Positions 11,986 through 23,385 of a stretch of 64,000 bases of DNA are shown here, piece by piece. The DNA lies in NCBI GenBank assembly GCA_003508835.1, contig PUFA01000081.1, positions 7,812,001 through 7,876,000 of the forward strand, written 5' to 3'. How positions within the stretch are numbered: the stretch's first letter is position 1; every line of letters begins with the position of its first letter. The notes under the pieces are model-generated. The model was not told the origin of the DNA and made no database searches. It was given only the letters and a program-made list of their open reading frames with translations. The translations under genes and the position numbers were made by a program. The stretch is from Eonycteris spelaea (Eukaryota > Chordata > Mammalia > Chiroptera > Pteropodidae).

Positions 11986-12070
<85 letters not shown>
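11986..12070. repeat. CA-TG palindromic microsatellite
   Basis: About 42 bases of CA repeat, then atacacgt, then about 36 bases of GT repeat. The segment 11995-12070 is an inverted repeat centred between 12032 and 12033, with 38-base arms and one mismatch (T at 12028 opposite G at 12037). The open frames of 109 and 67 codons across it encode only dipeptide runs and are artefacts. Confidence 0.95.
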
Positions 12071-12073
<3 letters not shown>

Positions 12074-12229
12074 CAACTATGAGGTCAAGAGAGAGAGCCA
12101 TGCAAGTTCTGTTAAGGTCTGAAGGGCTGTACGCCCTACTGTTGTAGTCTCTGGGGGTGCTTCTTGACCGCACTGTTTAAAAATCATAACTCCTCTATCC
12201 CCCCACACGTCCTGTCCACCTTCCCAGCT

Positions 12230-12422
12230 TCGGTTTTCTCTGTGACATTTGCCAGTTTCTCAGACACTGTTCATTTTCTATCCGTCCTCCCACTCACTAG
12301 AAATAAGCTTAATAAGGGCAGAGAATTGGTCTATTGCATTTACTGTTAGATCTCTAGTGCCCAGAACAGTGCCTTCCAACAGTAAGAGCTCAGCACATAT
12401 TTTTTGAATGAATGAATGAAGG
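12230..12422 (+). repeat. L2 LINE 3' end
   Basis: Plus-strand L2 tail: a ctagaaataagct..ggcagagaattggt motif, agtgcccagaacagtgcctt, cagcacatattttttgaatg and a (gaat)n end. Confidence 0.8.
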
Positions 12423-12499
12423 CCAATTTCTGGCAAGACCTCTGTGACTTTACATTTCGGTGGCATAGCATATACCGCATTTATGGGTTTGCTCTCTAG

Positions 12500-12625
12500 A
12501 GAAAGGGGTTTTCAGTGCTGTGGCTTCTGTTGTTGAGAAAGGAAATTGGAGTCACTCTACTGCCATTGACCAGCTGGGTGGCCTTCAGCCTGTCCCTTTA
12601 TGTCTGGGCTCAGGGCTCTCTCACC
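12500..12625 (+). repeat. MIR SINE fragment, diverged
   Basis: Weak plus-strand MIR layout: gaccagctgggtggccttca, then a ctgtccctttatgtctgggc motif. Could be chance similarity over part of its length. Confidence 0.4.
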
Positions 12626-14139
12626 TGACTGTTGGGAATATCCACCTCACAGGTAGCAAGTGTGCGTATGAATGCAAAAGCTCTTCTAGTCATTTTTGGT
12701 GCCCAGCCCTAGGGCCTGGCATGCATTGGACTCCAGGAACACTGGCGGTGGTCCTCATTTTGCCACTATGTCGCTGGCACTGGGCAGGAGGAGTCAGGGC
12801 CCCACAACCCAAGGGGGAGGCTTTGAACTCGGAACCAAGTGCCTTTATTGTGGATCCAGTAAATTCAGTTTCTCGTCAAGGACTTGAAGCCACACAGCAG
12901 CTCGCCTTCTTCGTCTCCTGGCAATTTGCATTCTGTGGTCTGTTATAACTTTCTAAACATCTGTTTGTCTTCACTGTCAGCCCTGCGTTCTCTCCGAAGT
13001 GTGAAGTGCTTCCACTCGATTTTATTTTTCTTCCCTCGCATTTTTTATTTTCTGTCTGTTCGGTCTTTGGGGAGTGGAGGGGCTCCTGCAGAAAAGCCCT
13101 TTTTCCCCTGCCCCAGATTCCTGCCACCTCACGTGGCATTGTGTTTCAAGTGTGTGTTTTCAGGGCAAGAACAGAAAGGCCGTCACGGATCCAAATGCAG
13201 GGTCTTGCTTTCCCAGGGCGTGTACATGCTCCCCAAGTCAGCCTTCTTTATGGAGGGAACTAGAGCCTGCAACTAAGCTGTCCATATCCTAGGGACGGAG
13301 TAGAAGGATGCCCAGACAGTGAGAGCACCTCAGAACACCAGAACACGAACTCTCCCGCATCTCCCCACCCCTCAGGAAGACAAATCAGGAAAAACAAGAC
13401 CCTGGGTTAAAACCCTACCTTGATGAACCTGTGGAATTGCTGCCACCTGGTGGCAGTGTACTCTGCTTCCAGGCAAAGGGCCCAAGGGAAAAAAAAAAGG
13501 GCTTCTTGGCTGTTGGACTTTCAAATTAGAATGTACAAAATTGACATCGAGCTTAGAGACATTGGATATGTTTTTGAAACTATTGGAACTCTCAATGGCA
13601 TCGGGACTGCCCCCTGGGACTCACCCCCTACCCCCAAGGTTGTCATTTATTGGATTCTGGGTTAGGGTCACTGTTCCACCAGCCTTGCTTTATTGTCCAC
13701 TTAGTAGGGGCGACTGGCGTTGCAGAATCAGAGCACATATGGACAGTCTCTTGGGAGGGACACATAATTAAGTTAGTGATAACAGTGGTGAAGGGTGCTG
13801 CTGAGTTAGATGTCACTTGACACAGGTGTGCTCCTTCTGCCATCAGGTAAACTGAAGAGCTAGACGTGCATTACTGATCTAATGTCAGGTGTACTTAAAG
13901 AAAGGGTGTGAACGTTTCTTTTCTTGACTGCTTAAAATTCCTTAAGAGTTGCTTGTCCGTGGAATCAGAATTCCTATACACTCCAGTGAGATTCCGTGCA
14001 TCACTGGGGCATCTCATTAAATTCATTCAGCCACAGGTTTATTCAAGGTGAAGTTTTGTGATTTTTATTCTCAGCAGTTTCAGCAGCACCATCTTAACCT
14101 GCAGTCATGGTGGTTGAAGAGGTGCTGATAAGAGTAGTA

Positions 14140-14475
14140 ACACTAGTTATCATTTCCTGACGGTTGACTCTTATGTCAGGTACTGTGCTTTATAAACTCA
14201 TCATGTAATTTGCCTGATTCATTCAATCAGCAAATAGTTATTAAAAATTATTGTGTTCTAAACCCAAGGGCTAAGTGCTATATATTAAATTCTCATGGCC
14301 AATAAGATAAGTTCATAAGGTTCTATGACTGTGAGAGCAGTCCTATCTAATAGGTGCTGTGAATTTTTTAAACCTATATCCTAACGGTTTTATGGGTGAA
14401 GGGACTGAGGTTCTGAGAGGTAAAGCACTTGCTTCTTTTTGCACAGGTAGCCCTTGAACCAGGTGAGTCTGACTC
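14140..14475 (-). repeat. MIR SINE interrupted by an L2 fragment
   Basis: MIR minus-strand sequence runs at 14140-14215 (ggtactgtgctttataaact, catcatgtaatttgcctgat). It resumes at 14340-14475 (ctatctaataggtgctgtga, ttttatgggtgaagggactg, agaggtaaagcacttgc). Between them is a minus-strand L2 tail (attcaatcagcaaatagtta, gggctaagtgcta). Confidence 0.65.
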
Positions 14476-15081
14476 AGCCGTTAAAGGATACAGCACTGAA
14501 ACTCTCCATCATATCTGATTTTTCTGGGCTTGCTCTGGTTCTGCCCAGCCCTGGGCCGCCAATTCTGGCTGTGGAGTCTTGGAGCATCCCAGAACTTCAT
14601 AACTGCTTTGGAAGAATTCTAGAATCTAAGCACTAGGTGGGTTTAGTCCCCACCCAGTGTAGGATCACCTCTGTAGGGACCTGGTCAGCTGCTGATCGGC
14701 CCTTCTGTGACCAAGCTCCTCACCTCCACTTTGGGATAATTCTCTACTGGTTTCCAATGTTGAGACATTTATTCATTCTTTCATTTGCTTATTCTTTCTT
14801 GACTTATCTGCTCTAATTTGTCATTCCCCCACTTTAAGAATATCCACCAAGGTAGTATCCACACACTAATTTAAATGGAGCCCAAACAACTGAGGTGCAA
14901 GGCAGTTTCATCTGGGTAAATAGAACAGCCTCCAAGGTGGGCTTCACCCTCCCAGGTGGAGCTCTTACTCACCACTAATCCCTTCCTCACACAGAGGACT
15001 GAGGGGTTTTGAAAATGAATCCCTGTTTGTGTATATTCCTGCTGCTGTTCTTTTAATGTATTTTCTTTTAATGCTTTGAAT

Positions 15082-15108
15082 ACACACACACACACACACA
15101 CACACACA
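15082..15108. repeat. CA microsatellite
   Basis: An uninterrupted run of about 13 ac units. Confidence 0.95.
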
Positions 15109-15477
15109 ATAGCTACTTTAAGGTTTTTGACAAATTTAACGTTTTCTTTAACACATGAACCACGTTTCTCTGGGGTTTGTTTTGTTTTGTTTTTTTGTTT
15201 GTTTTTGTCTCTGGTAGTTTTTGGTTGTATACTCTGGATTGTGATTAAACATTGGAGACATTGTATTACAACAGTCCGGTTCTGTTATCTTCCTCTGTTT
15301 TCATTTTAATAAGTGGTGCAATAACTGGCTGATCATATTATATAGGTTCCCTGTATGTCTTTTTAATGCAGATAGGTCTGTGGAGATCCCTGTAACTTAA
15401 TAAGAATCAATAGGACTTAATAGAATTCTAATCTCTGTCACCCCTATGGGCCTTGTCTCAGCTTGGCTTTAGTCTTT

Positions 15478-15556
15478 AAAAATTTTTTTATTTGGCATAC
15501 AATATTATATTAGTTTCACGTGTATAACATATTGATTAGACCTTTAAAACTTTATC
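15478..15556 (-). mobile_element. Short L1 3' end
   Basis: About 80 bases of minus-strand L1 3' UTR (ggcatacaatattatattag, then tttcacgtgtataacatatt). This is the same family as the L1 3' ends at 47.3 and 53.6 kb. Very strongly 5'-truncated. Confidence 0.7.
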
Positions 15557-15588
15557 AGAATGGGTCCAGAGTAGTTCTTACTCTAGAG

Positions 15589-15801
15589 CAATGGTTCTCA
15601 ATCAGGAAAATTTTGCCTCCCAGGAGACATTTGGTAATGTCTGGGAACAGTTTTGATGGTCACAACTTGGGGTGGGGGACCGCTGGCATCTAGTGAGTAG
15701 AGGCCAGGGATGCTGCTAAACATTCCGCATTGCACAGGGCAGCCCCACAACAAAGACTCCTTCTGCCCAAAATATGCATCGTGCCAAGTGGAGAAACCCT
15801 G
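15589..15801 (+). mobile_element. MER20-like hAT-Charlie element
   Basis: It begins caatggttctcaatc and ends gagaaaccctg, with MER20-type internal motifs: ttttgcctcccaggagacat, ttggtaatgtctgg, ctggcatctagtgagtagag and cagccccacaacaaaga. Flanking octamers (ctctagag, acctaggg) agree at five of eight positions, so the target duplication is only weakly preserved. Confidence 0.85.
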
Positions 15802-16289
15802 ACCTAGGGCATGATGCCTTCCCCTAAGGGGAGCTCTTTCCGTGTCTTAGCCAAGTACCAAGGGTGACTAGTTGGTGTTGACTAGGTCTGTCTACACTGG
15901 CAGGCTGGGAGCCCCAGTCGCCTTGCACCGCTCGTTCCCTGGCAGTGTCCTGCCTCTGGTGTCTCTGTTGCACTCTCAACCCCAAATCTATAGGAAAGCC
16001 GTGGGTGGTGTCACCTGGATGTTTACAGCCCTGCCATTAGCCAATGCCTCGCAGGGGATCTCCAGCGGGCATCTGGGGCCCCGCTCTCTGCACAACTCCC
16101 CCTTCCTGGTGTCCTGCACTATAGATCCCAGCCATTTCAGCTCTTACACTCTGGCTCTGCCCCCTCAGCTTAGTGAGACTGTGTTCTGTGTGTGTTCTGT
16201 CTGGACACCAGCTCTTATCCCCAGGCAGAGGGCTGGGCAAATCCCCCTTGGAGGTCCCTATCTGTCAGGGATAGCAGTCTTCCCTTGCA

Positions 16290-16443
16290 TGTTATCCACT
16301 ACCTGAAAACAGTTGCCTACCTGGTACAGAGGCTGGCACATATTAGGCTCCCAGTCAATACTGGATGGATGTGTGGGTGGATGGGTAGATGGGTCAGTGG
16401 ATAGGTGTTTGGATGGGTGGATGCATGGGTGGGTGGGTGGATG
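16290..16443. repeat. SINE/LINE tail with GGAT/TGGG tandem expansion
   Basis: An L2- or MIR-type tail (agaggctggcacatattagg, ctcccagtcaatactggatg) leads into about 80 bases of degenerate tggatggg/tgggtgga units at 16362-16443. The expansion probably grew from the tgaatgaa-type end of the LINE. Confidence 0.75.
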
Positions 16444-16894
16444 CCATATAGTGGTTTAGATAAAGGACAGCAAGCAGTCAGAGGAGAACAAAATTATTTC
16501 CAATTGCCCATCCCAGAGAAGATGTTATGAATCAGGGAGCCTTTGATTTGCTCCTTGAAGAATGTGGAAAGGAAGGCTATTTGGAGATAAGCAAACACCA
16601 GAGAGTAAAGATATGAATGAAATTGTACGTAGTTCATTGTGGCTACAGGACAGGTTTTGTGACAGAGAATCAGAAGAAAAACAGGTGGAGACAGTAGACT
16701 GAACTTTGTTCGTTGGAAACCTTGGGTGCCAAACTCAAAGAGTTTAAGATTTCACTCAGTGGTCAGTAGGGAATTGTTGAATCTTTCTGGGCAAGAGATT
16801 GACTGGCATGAACACAGACAGCTGTGACTTCAGAAGATTACTCAGATGAGAGAGGCCCAGCAGAGCTTAGCAACAGAGAGTTTTAGAGTCAAAC

Positions 16895-17095
16895 AGAGCT
16901 GCATTTAACGCCTTCCTCTCCATCATCCACCGTGTGACCTTGAGCAGCTGACTCACCCTCTCTGAGCCTCAGTTTCCTCTCTTGTAAGCTTTTAGAGGGC
17001 AGAGCCAATCTTTTACTTATCTCCTGCCCACTCATAGATGTGGTAAGGTTAGATGAAACAGCATATATAAACTTTTCAGGTGCTTAGAAAAAGCG
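16895..17095 (+). repeat. MIR SINE with a short insertion
   Basis: Strong plus-strand MIR core: cgtgtgaccttgagcagctg, then a ctctctgagcctcagtttcc motif. The 3' half (ggttagatgaaacagcatat) follows after about 60 unrelated bases. Confidence 0.8.
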
Positions 17096-17654
17096 AGAAA
17101 GTAGTTTGGAAATGAAAAGAAGTAGAGATACATATCAAATGACCTTGATTTGGGGATGTAAAGCAAGAATGGAGTCTGTCTGTCTGTCTGCTAAGGATAG
17201 TGGAGGCTTTGCAATATCATAGGATACATAAGAAGCAGCCTCCAGCTGTGACATTACAGGTTTATGGGCAGGTATGACTGAGTTAGTGCTATTGGGTGAG
17301 TTTGTCTAATTACTCCCAGAAGCTCAAGAGGCACTCTAGAGAAAAGAGACAGAAATGTCAGCAAACATTCAAGATGCATCTTCTGCGTGCCAGGCCTGAC
17401 CTTGGGGTGGGAGTATGAGGAATAGATGAATCAGGCAGTATTTTTTTTTTTTTTTGCCCTCGAGGATTTTGGCAGTCGCATGGGGGAGAGATGACACCAG
17501 GGGTGGCCACAGTAGGGGCTGGTAAAAGCCATGGAGACATGACCCCAGCTGCACCATCACAGGAAAGAAACAGCTGCAAGCCTGTCTCCAGGGATTCTTA
17601 GGCTGTTTGTTATTTTTGTTTTTTTTTTGTTTTTTTTTTTTCAAGACTTCCAAC

Positions 17655-17725
17655 CTTGTGTTCATTCATCCAGGAGGTATTAGTGAGTACCTAATATATT
17701 CCAGGCATTGTGCTAAGTCTTTGCT
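17655..17725 (-). repeat. L2 LINE tail
   Basis: Reversed L2 end: ttcattcatccaggaggtat, then gtacctaatatattccaggc and a attgtgctaagtc motif. Confidence 0.7.
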
Positions 17726-17924
17726 TTTTAATCGAATCATCAGAAATGTGTAAAGTATCCACTCTTGCCAGACATTTGCTGGGCTCTGTGGAAATGAGGC
17801 AGAGAGAGTGGATGGGTGTAGTCTAAGAAAAACAGAAGTTTTTCTTTAGGGGAGGGCCTTTGGCCCCCCTCCTCAAATTTGGACATAAAATTATACACAT
17901 TAAGCATGCCCTTTTACAATTAAT

Positions 17925-18545
17925 AAACTTTCTAGAAAGCAGTTTTAGCTTTACAGAAAAATTAAGCAGAAAATACAGAATTCCCATATACCTCCTGACC
18001 CCTGCCCCCAGTTTTCTCTTTATTAATATCTTAGATTAATGTGGTATATTTGTTACAATTTATGAAGCAATATTGATTTATTATTATTAACTAAATAAGT
18101 CCATAGTTTACATTAGGGTTTGCTCTGTGTTGTATATTCTATGGATTTTCACAAACGTGTAATGCTGTATATCCGCCATAATAGTGTTGTACATAATAGT
18201 TTCACTGCTTTAAAAATCCTCAGTTCTCCACCTATTCATTCCTCCTCCCTGCTCCTCACCAGACTCCTGGCAACCACTGATTTTCTTGATGTCTCCATAG
18301 TTTTGCCTTTTCCAGAATGTCATACAGTATGTAGCCTTTTCAGATTGTTTTTTTCCACTTAGTAATATGCATTTGAGGTTCCTATGTGTCTTTTCATGGC
18401 TTGAAAGCATTTTTCTTTTTATCACTGAATGATATTCCATTATCTGGATTTACCACAGTTTGTTTATCCATTCACCTGTTGATGGATATCTTGGGTACTT
18501 CCACGTTTGGCGATTGTAAATAAAACTGCCATAAACATCTGTGTA
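17925..18545 (-). mobile_element. L1 3' end, old subfamily
   Basis: Minus-strand L1 3' region, read from the UTR toward ORF2: ctggcaaccactgattttct, catttttctttttatcactg, gaatgatattccattat, then gttgatggatatcttgggta and a gattgtaaataaaactgcc motif. The reading frames are broken by many stops, so it is inactive. Confidence 0.85.
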
Positions 18546-18800
18546 CGAGTATTTCATTCACATAGTTTTCTTAACCCATTTCCCGTTTAGCCCAAGAATA
18601 TTCATTCACCAGCATCACTTGCTGCTGCAGTTTTTGCCCTGAGGTAACTCATGGGTTATAGTTCTAACCTTACCCCCAAAGTTTGCCACAAAATATCTCG
18701 CTTTTATTATTATTTTTGCATCACTCTAATATATCAATAGTCTTTGGAAACAAATGACATCATTCTATTTAGAGCATTCTGTTTTTAGTAGTGGTATTCC

Positions 18801-19024
18801 CAGGGGCCCCCAACCCATGGGCCAAGGACCACTACTAGTCTATGACCTGTTGGGAACCGGGCCACATAGCAGAAGGTGAGTGGTGGGCAAGCGAGCAAAG
18901 CTTCATCTGTATTTGCAGCTGCTTCCCAGCACTAGCATCACCACCTCAGCTCCACCTCAGATCATCAGGCATTAGGTTCTCATAGGAGCACCAGCCGCTG
19001 GTGCCAAAAAGGTTGGGGACCACT
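18801..19024 (+). mobile_element. MER1-type hAT-Charlie element
   Basis: Begins caggggcccccaacccatgg and ends aaaaaggttggggaccact, near-complementary termini of the MER1 consensus. The interior includes cgggccacatagcagaaggt, cagatcatcaggcattaggt and tctcataggagcacc. No clear 8-bp target duplication. A second copy lies in opposite orientation at 37498-37725 of the same intron. Confidence 0.85.
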
Positions 19025-19409
19025 ATTATTTCCATTTGCAATTCTCCATTAATTCTCAATTGCTGAAAATGTAAAATCCTAGAAAACTCAGCATTCTTAT
19101 GCATGATACTAACATTGTTTTCGAACAGTTAGCCAAAGGTTCGTTTGATGAATCCAATTTATGTATACATTTCTGTTACTTTAGGATTAGAGACAAGTTC
19201 TGTTTAGAAATAACTTCAAAAACAGGTTTTACATTTTCTTTTCACATGGAAAACCAGTCCAATTTGCTTCAGCCTCAAACAGGGTGTTTATGTCAAATGA
19301 ACGCTGGCGGCGATCAGCACTTCTCTTTCTGAATGGGAAATGGTTTAAAAAGAGCTCATCCCTCCCCACAACTGAGATCTGGGTTCTTGAGCGTTCCGCT
19401 AGAGCTGCA

Positions 19410-19640
19410 GGTATTATGTAGGGGTTACCATCAGACTGCCTGGGTTTGAGTCGTGGCTTATTCGCTTACTAACTGTGTAACCTTGAGCAAACCCCTTAGC
19501 CTCTCTATGTCTTGATGTCCTCATCTGTAAACAGGATTGTCGTGAGGATTCTATGAGATAATGCTCGTTCATGGTGTGCAGAGCATTGTGTCCGACACAT
19601 AGGAAATGCTCTATAAATTTTAGCTATTATTCTCTTTAAG
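19410..19640 (+). repeat. MIR SINE, nearly full length
   Basis: Contains, in order, cagactgcctgggtttgagt, taactgtgtaaccttgagca, ctctctatgtcttgatgtcc, tcatctgtaaacaggattgt and aggaaatgctctataaattt. This is the whole MIR layout from the tRNA-like head to the LINE-like tail. Confidence 0.9.
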
Positions 19641-19880
19641 CAATAACTGTGCCTTTTATTCTGTTATCTTGACCAAAACCTCACACATTTTTGAGGCTCT
19701 GGGTGGCATGGATTGATTTAACCCATCCTGTTCTCACGGAGAATACTTTTATAATCCTATAGAGAACAGATTGGGAAAAAAAGGAAGATAGAGATATGAA
19801 TGTAGGTTGTTATTCTGCTAGCTGTCATGCGTATAGGCAGAATTAACTGGCATTTCAAGACAACTATGTAAAATCTTACA

Positions 19881-20040
19881 ACTCTGAGTGTGGTCCCTAG
19901 ACCAGCAGCAGCCTCAACTTTATTAAGGAGCTTGTTAGAAATGCAGACTCTCAGGCCCCATCCCAAACCTGCTCCATCAGAGTCTGTATTTCAACAATGG
20001 CCCCCATTGTTTTGTATGAGATCAAAGTTTGAGGTGTGCT
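19881..20040. mobile_element. MER5A-like hAT-Charlie element
   Basis: Motifs gtggtccctagaccagcagc, gttagaaatgcagactctca and ggccccatcccaaacctgct match MER5A, followed by a diverged end (gatcaaagtttgaggtgtgc). Confidence 0.8.
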
Positions 20041-20290
20041 GATCTTAGCACATTCGTGGGGGAGATCTTTCAGACATACCAGTGAGGGTGGGGTCAAGGG
20101 AGGCAGAGGCACTGGGCTGAATAAGATGAGCAAGAAGGATTTCCTGGGTGTTGGGCCACCCACCTGCCCTCGCTCATGTTCCAGGGCAGAGGGAGAGAAT
20201 GATCACTCCCAGGGATTTCTGCAAAGGGGGACCTCTCATTGGATCATTTAGGAATGGAATGGATCCCTTCAGGGATCGCCACCCTCTGGA

Positions 20291-20510
20291 ACTATACGTC
20301 CAATGTGGAGGCCACAAGCCACATCTATTGAAAGTAATGAAATTAAATGAAAGTTAAAGTTCAATTCTTTCCTATTATTTTCCCTCCTTTTCTTCAGTTT
20401 CACAAGTCAGAGTTCAGGTGCTCAATAGCCACATGCGGCAAGGGGCTACCATACTGGACAGAGTTGATACAGAACATTTCCGCCTCTGCAGAAAATCCTC
20501 TTGGACAGGA
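20291..20510. mobile_element. hAT-like element with long inverted ends, family uncertain
   Basis: The left end (tccaatgtggaggccacaag, ccacatct) is complementary to the right end (ccacatgcggcaaggggcta, ccatactggaca). This is a recurrent mammalian element with tagccacatgtggcta-type palindromic arms. Target duplication not resolved. Confidence 0.6.
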
Positions 20511-20934
20511 GTGCTGTAGAGGGGAGAAGGCCCAAGAAGCAGGAGAGCCTACGGAAACCAAAACTCAAATCGTCCCTGGTGCTTGGAAATGGAGCAGTGA
20601 CCCTTGGCTCTCTGAAGTCATGCTTCTGTGGGTTTCCTTTCTTTACCTCTTAGGAGCCTGTTTGTTTTTGTTTTTGTTTTTTTTTTCTAGAAGAGTGCAA
20701 AGACTGCCCACTGAAGAAAGACTGCCACAATTGTCTTGGCAGAAAGGACTGCAATTGGAAGGCCACCCTGCGAAGTCCTGAGACCGCTGTAATACCTGCA
20801 CATGCAGTGGCCTCAGGCTGGGAAGAAAGGGTCTTCCCCCAAGGACAGTGAAAAGATAGAAAATGTGGGTGCCGAGTTAGAGTAGCTGTCAACTAATTTT
20901 GTCCTTTTTCAAAGAAGAAAATACCATAGAACAC

Positions 20935-21720
20935 AAATTTTCCTCCAAATTCATACTCCCCATCATTTTTGTTATTGTTTTACCACTTTTCTATATTGCA
21001 TTATTACTTTTTAGAATTGATACTTGGATTTTACAACGTGTTTACCAATTTCTTTTCTCCCTATTATTTTCACTCCTTTTTACTGGAGTCAACTTCATTT
21101 TTGTCGAAATACAGCCTTTAGTAGTTCTTTCAGCAAGGCCTTTGAGAACTAGACTCTCTTTGCCAGGATATATCTGAGAGACATTTATTCCACTGTCACT
21201 TTTGAATGTTAGTTTAGCTGAGTATGGATTCTAGGATGGTAATTTTAAAGTACCAGTTCAAACTCAGGTATCCACATCAAGGAGTAGTATGTGGTCACAC
21301 CCATACCTGGCCCTGCCATGTTGAGTCCTGGGCTGAGAAGCAGAGTTTTCTAACATCTCATTCACTACAGGACAATCCTTTTCCACTCCTAACTTTTTAC
21401 AGTAATCCCACTCAACTTTTAGTCATGCTCAGAGGCTGTGATCTTAGCTCTTTCCTCAGAATAGAATTTAAACTTTAGCCTCTCGGGCTTCTGTCTGCTT
21501 GGATATCTCTGTGAGTTTCTTTCTAGGTCTGTTCCTCCTTATCATCTATCAACTTTGACTTCTCTCATTTCCGGCATCAGGAGAATTTTAAATGGTGTTG
21601 TTATATATTTCAATTACTTGTTTTCTGTGTCTTCCATGAAAACGATTTAGCCCTCAGTATTTGCTTCTCTTCATCTGGTAGTCCGGCATATTACATATTG
21701 AATGTTCAAGCAGCACATTA
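20935..21720 (-). mobile_element. HAL1/L1 ORF1-region fragment, decayed
   Basis: Minus-strand sequence resembling the ORF1 C-terminal region of HAL1: a gtatggattctaggatggta..aattttaaag motif near 21224-21250, preceded by tagtagttctttcagcaagg and a tatctgagagacatttattcc-like stretch. The upstream end, from about 21470, is less certain. Confidence 0.5.
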
Positions 21721-21939
21721 ATATTAAGGGAACTAGCCCTTAGTTATTCATGCTTAATTCAACAGTAGAATTTTATTCATAAAGTCATATGTTTGTGGTG
21801 ATGATTGCATGTTTCATACTATCCATGAATATATTTTCTGACAGAAAATTTGCTTCTTGCACATAGTATAAAATCATATTCATCAAAGTATTTGACAAAA
21901 AGATCCACAGAGCCCATTTATATTTGCTATTTTAACAAG

Positions 21940-22240
21940 TTTGAGAGTCAGTGTCTAGGCTCACTTTCTTCTTTTGTGGGTAAGTAGCTGAGTCCCAGGG
22001 AGAGGGCATAACTTACCCACAGCAACAGCAGGTGGAGAGCTGGACTTTATCTTTCCACCCCTTTGATACTGTTTTCCCATCTGTGAAACCAAGAGGTTAG
22101 ACTAAACAGGGAATCAGGTCCTAACTTACTAGCTTTGTGACCTTGGGCAGATCACTTAACCTCTCTGGGCTTCATCATAATATGCCCTGTCATCTCTACC
22201 TCAAATGACTGTCAAGAGTATCAAACAGGCTGACATATAC
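21940..22240. repeat. Two MIR fragments
   Basis: A minus-strand MIR piece at about 21990-22070 (gagagggcataacttaccca, cagcaacagcaggtggagag) is followed by a good plus-strand MIR at 22080-22240 (ttactagctttgtgaccttg, ggcagatcacttaacctctc, then a tgggcttcatc motif). Confidence 0.7.
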
Positions 22241-23284
22241 AACAGTACTCTAAGGAACACGAGGGTTGAAGAACGGTGCATGCCGTTCTGGTAATTAAAA
22301 TGCTGTGGCTGCCTCCAGTTCCTCCTTGGTTAGGAAGAAGTGTGCTTTGTAAATGCAATATGTTCTGATGATTTTTGACCCAGCGCAGATTGGAGCAGGG
22401 AGAGCAAGGATTTCTTCTGTCTCTTAAGCAGCAAGATGATGGGGCTTTGAGACACTTAGTTTGCAGGGCTTGTGACATTTGATGTTCTTCCTGTGAAAAC
22501 TCACTGGTGTGTGAACCTCATGTTTCACTTCCCTCGCTTCTCATATGCAGGCCATGCACTGGAAAGCCCTGCAGGGCAAGCACCGAGTCCTGCATAATGT
22601 TCACAAAGAGGTCAAACATAGCTCTGTCTCCTTGATTAGAGCCTTGGAGACGTTCCAAATGTTAGAGACAAGTGGGTGCAGCTCAGCTTCTCCTCCATCC
22701 TTGAACTTTCCACCCTCCTCTAGCCCCAGGACGCAGTGTTCCATAGTAGGAAACTCCCAGACGCAATCAGGGGACCCAGCTCCATCACTGACCTGAACAG
22801 ACATTGTTCCTCCTTTTGCCAGATTTCTCACAGCCATAAAATTAGGGCATCGAGTACAATCAATGATTTTCAATCTTTTCACTATCAATAGCTCTTCTCT
22901 TTTCCACCCTTTGACTCATTCCCATGGGCTATTTCATGCTAACAGGAAGTTCTTATTAGCAGTTATATGTGTCTGATCAATAAAAGGTGGCAAAGCCCAG
23001 GAATTAATTCTCTAAAATGTCCTTTGTGAAAATGAAGCCCAGAGAGAGATGAGATGATTTATCTGCGGTCACATGAATGTTTTTATACTGTAAGTCATCT
23101 GAAAAGGGGGAAGCCACGTGTCTCCAGAGTAGTATATGATGGCGCATTAGGGTTTTTTAAGGCCATGAGAATGAGTAGGGGAAAGGGTCAAGTGCATGTC
23201 ATTCTAAGCAAGTGTGTCGTTAGCATCCTTGAGGAGATAATCCAAATTGTACTTGATCACCACCCAAGACGACCTACCAGAATA

Positions 23285-23385
23285 TAGATAACATCCTATT
23301 CAACCATACCTCTCACATGGTGACTTGCATATTGACCAGCATATAGTAGGTGTTCACTAAATGCTTGTTGTAGAATGTGGTCATC
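23285..23385 (+). repeat. L2 LINE tail
   Basis: Contains catattgaccagcatatagt, then aggtgttcactaaatgcttg and ttgtagaatg, a diverged L2 3' end. Confidence 0.65.

Noticed and set aside
11844..12173. 109-codon frame across the CA/TG repeat
   Set aside because: Encodes long His-Thr and Val-Cys dipeptide runs, an artefact of the microsatellite.
12520..12948. 142-codon open frame on the + strand
   Set aside because: Begins in MIR-like sequence, has no recognisable protein motif and no promoter-like context.
15872..16306. 144-codon open frame on the + strand
   Set aside because: Low-complexity Ser/Pro/Leu-rich translation of C-rich intron with no homology I recognise.
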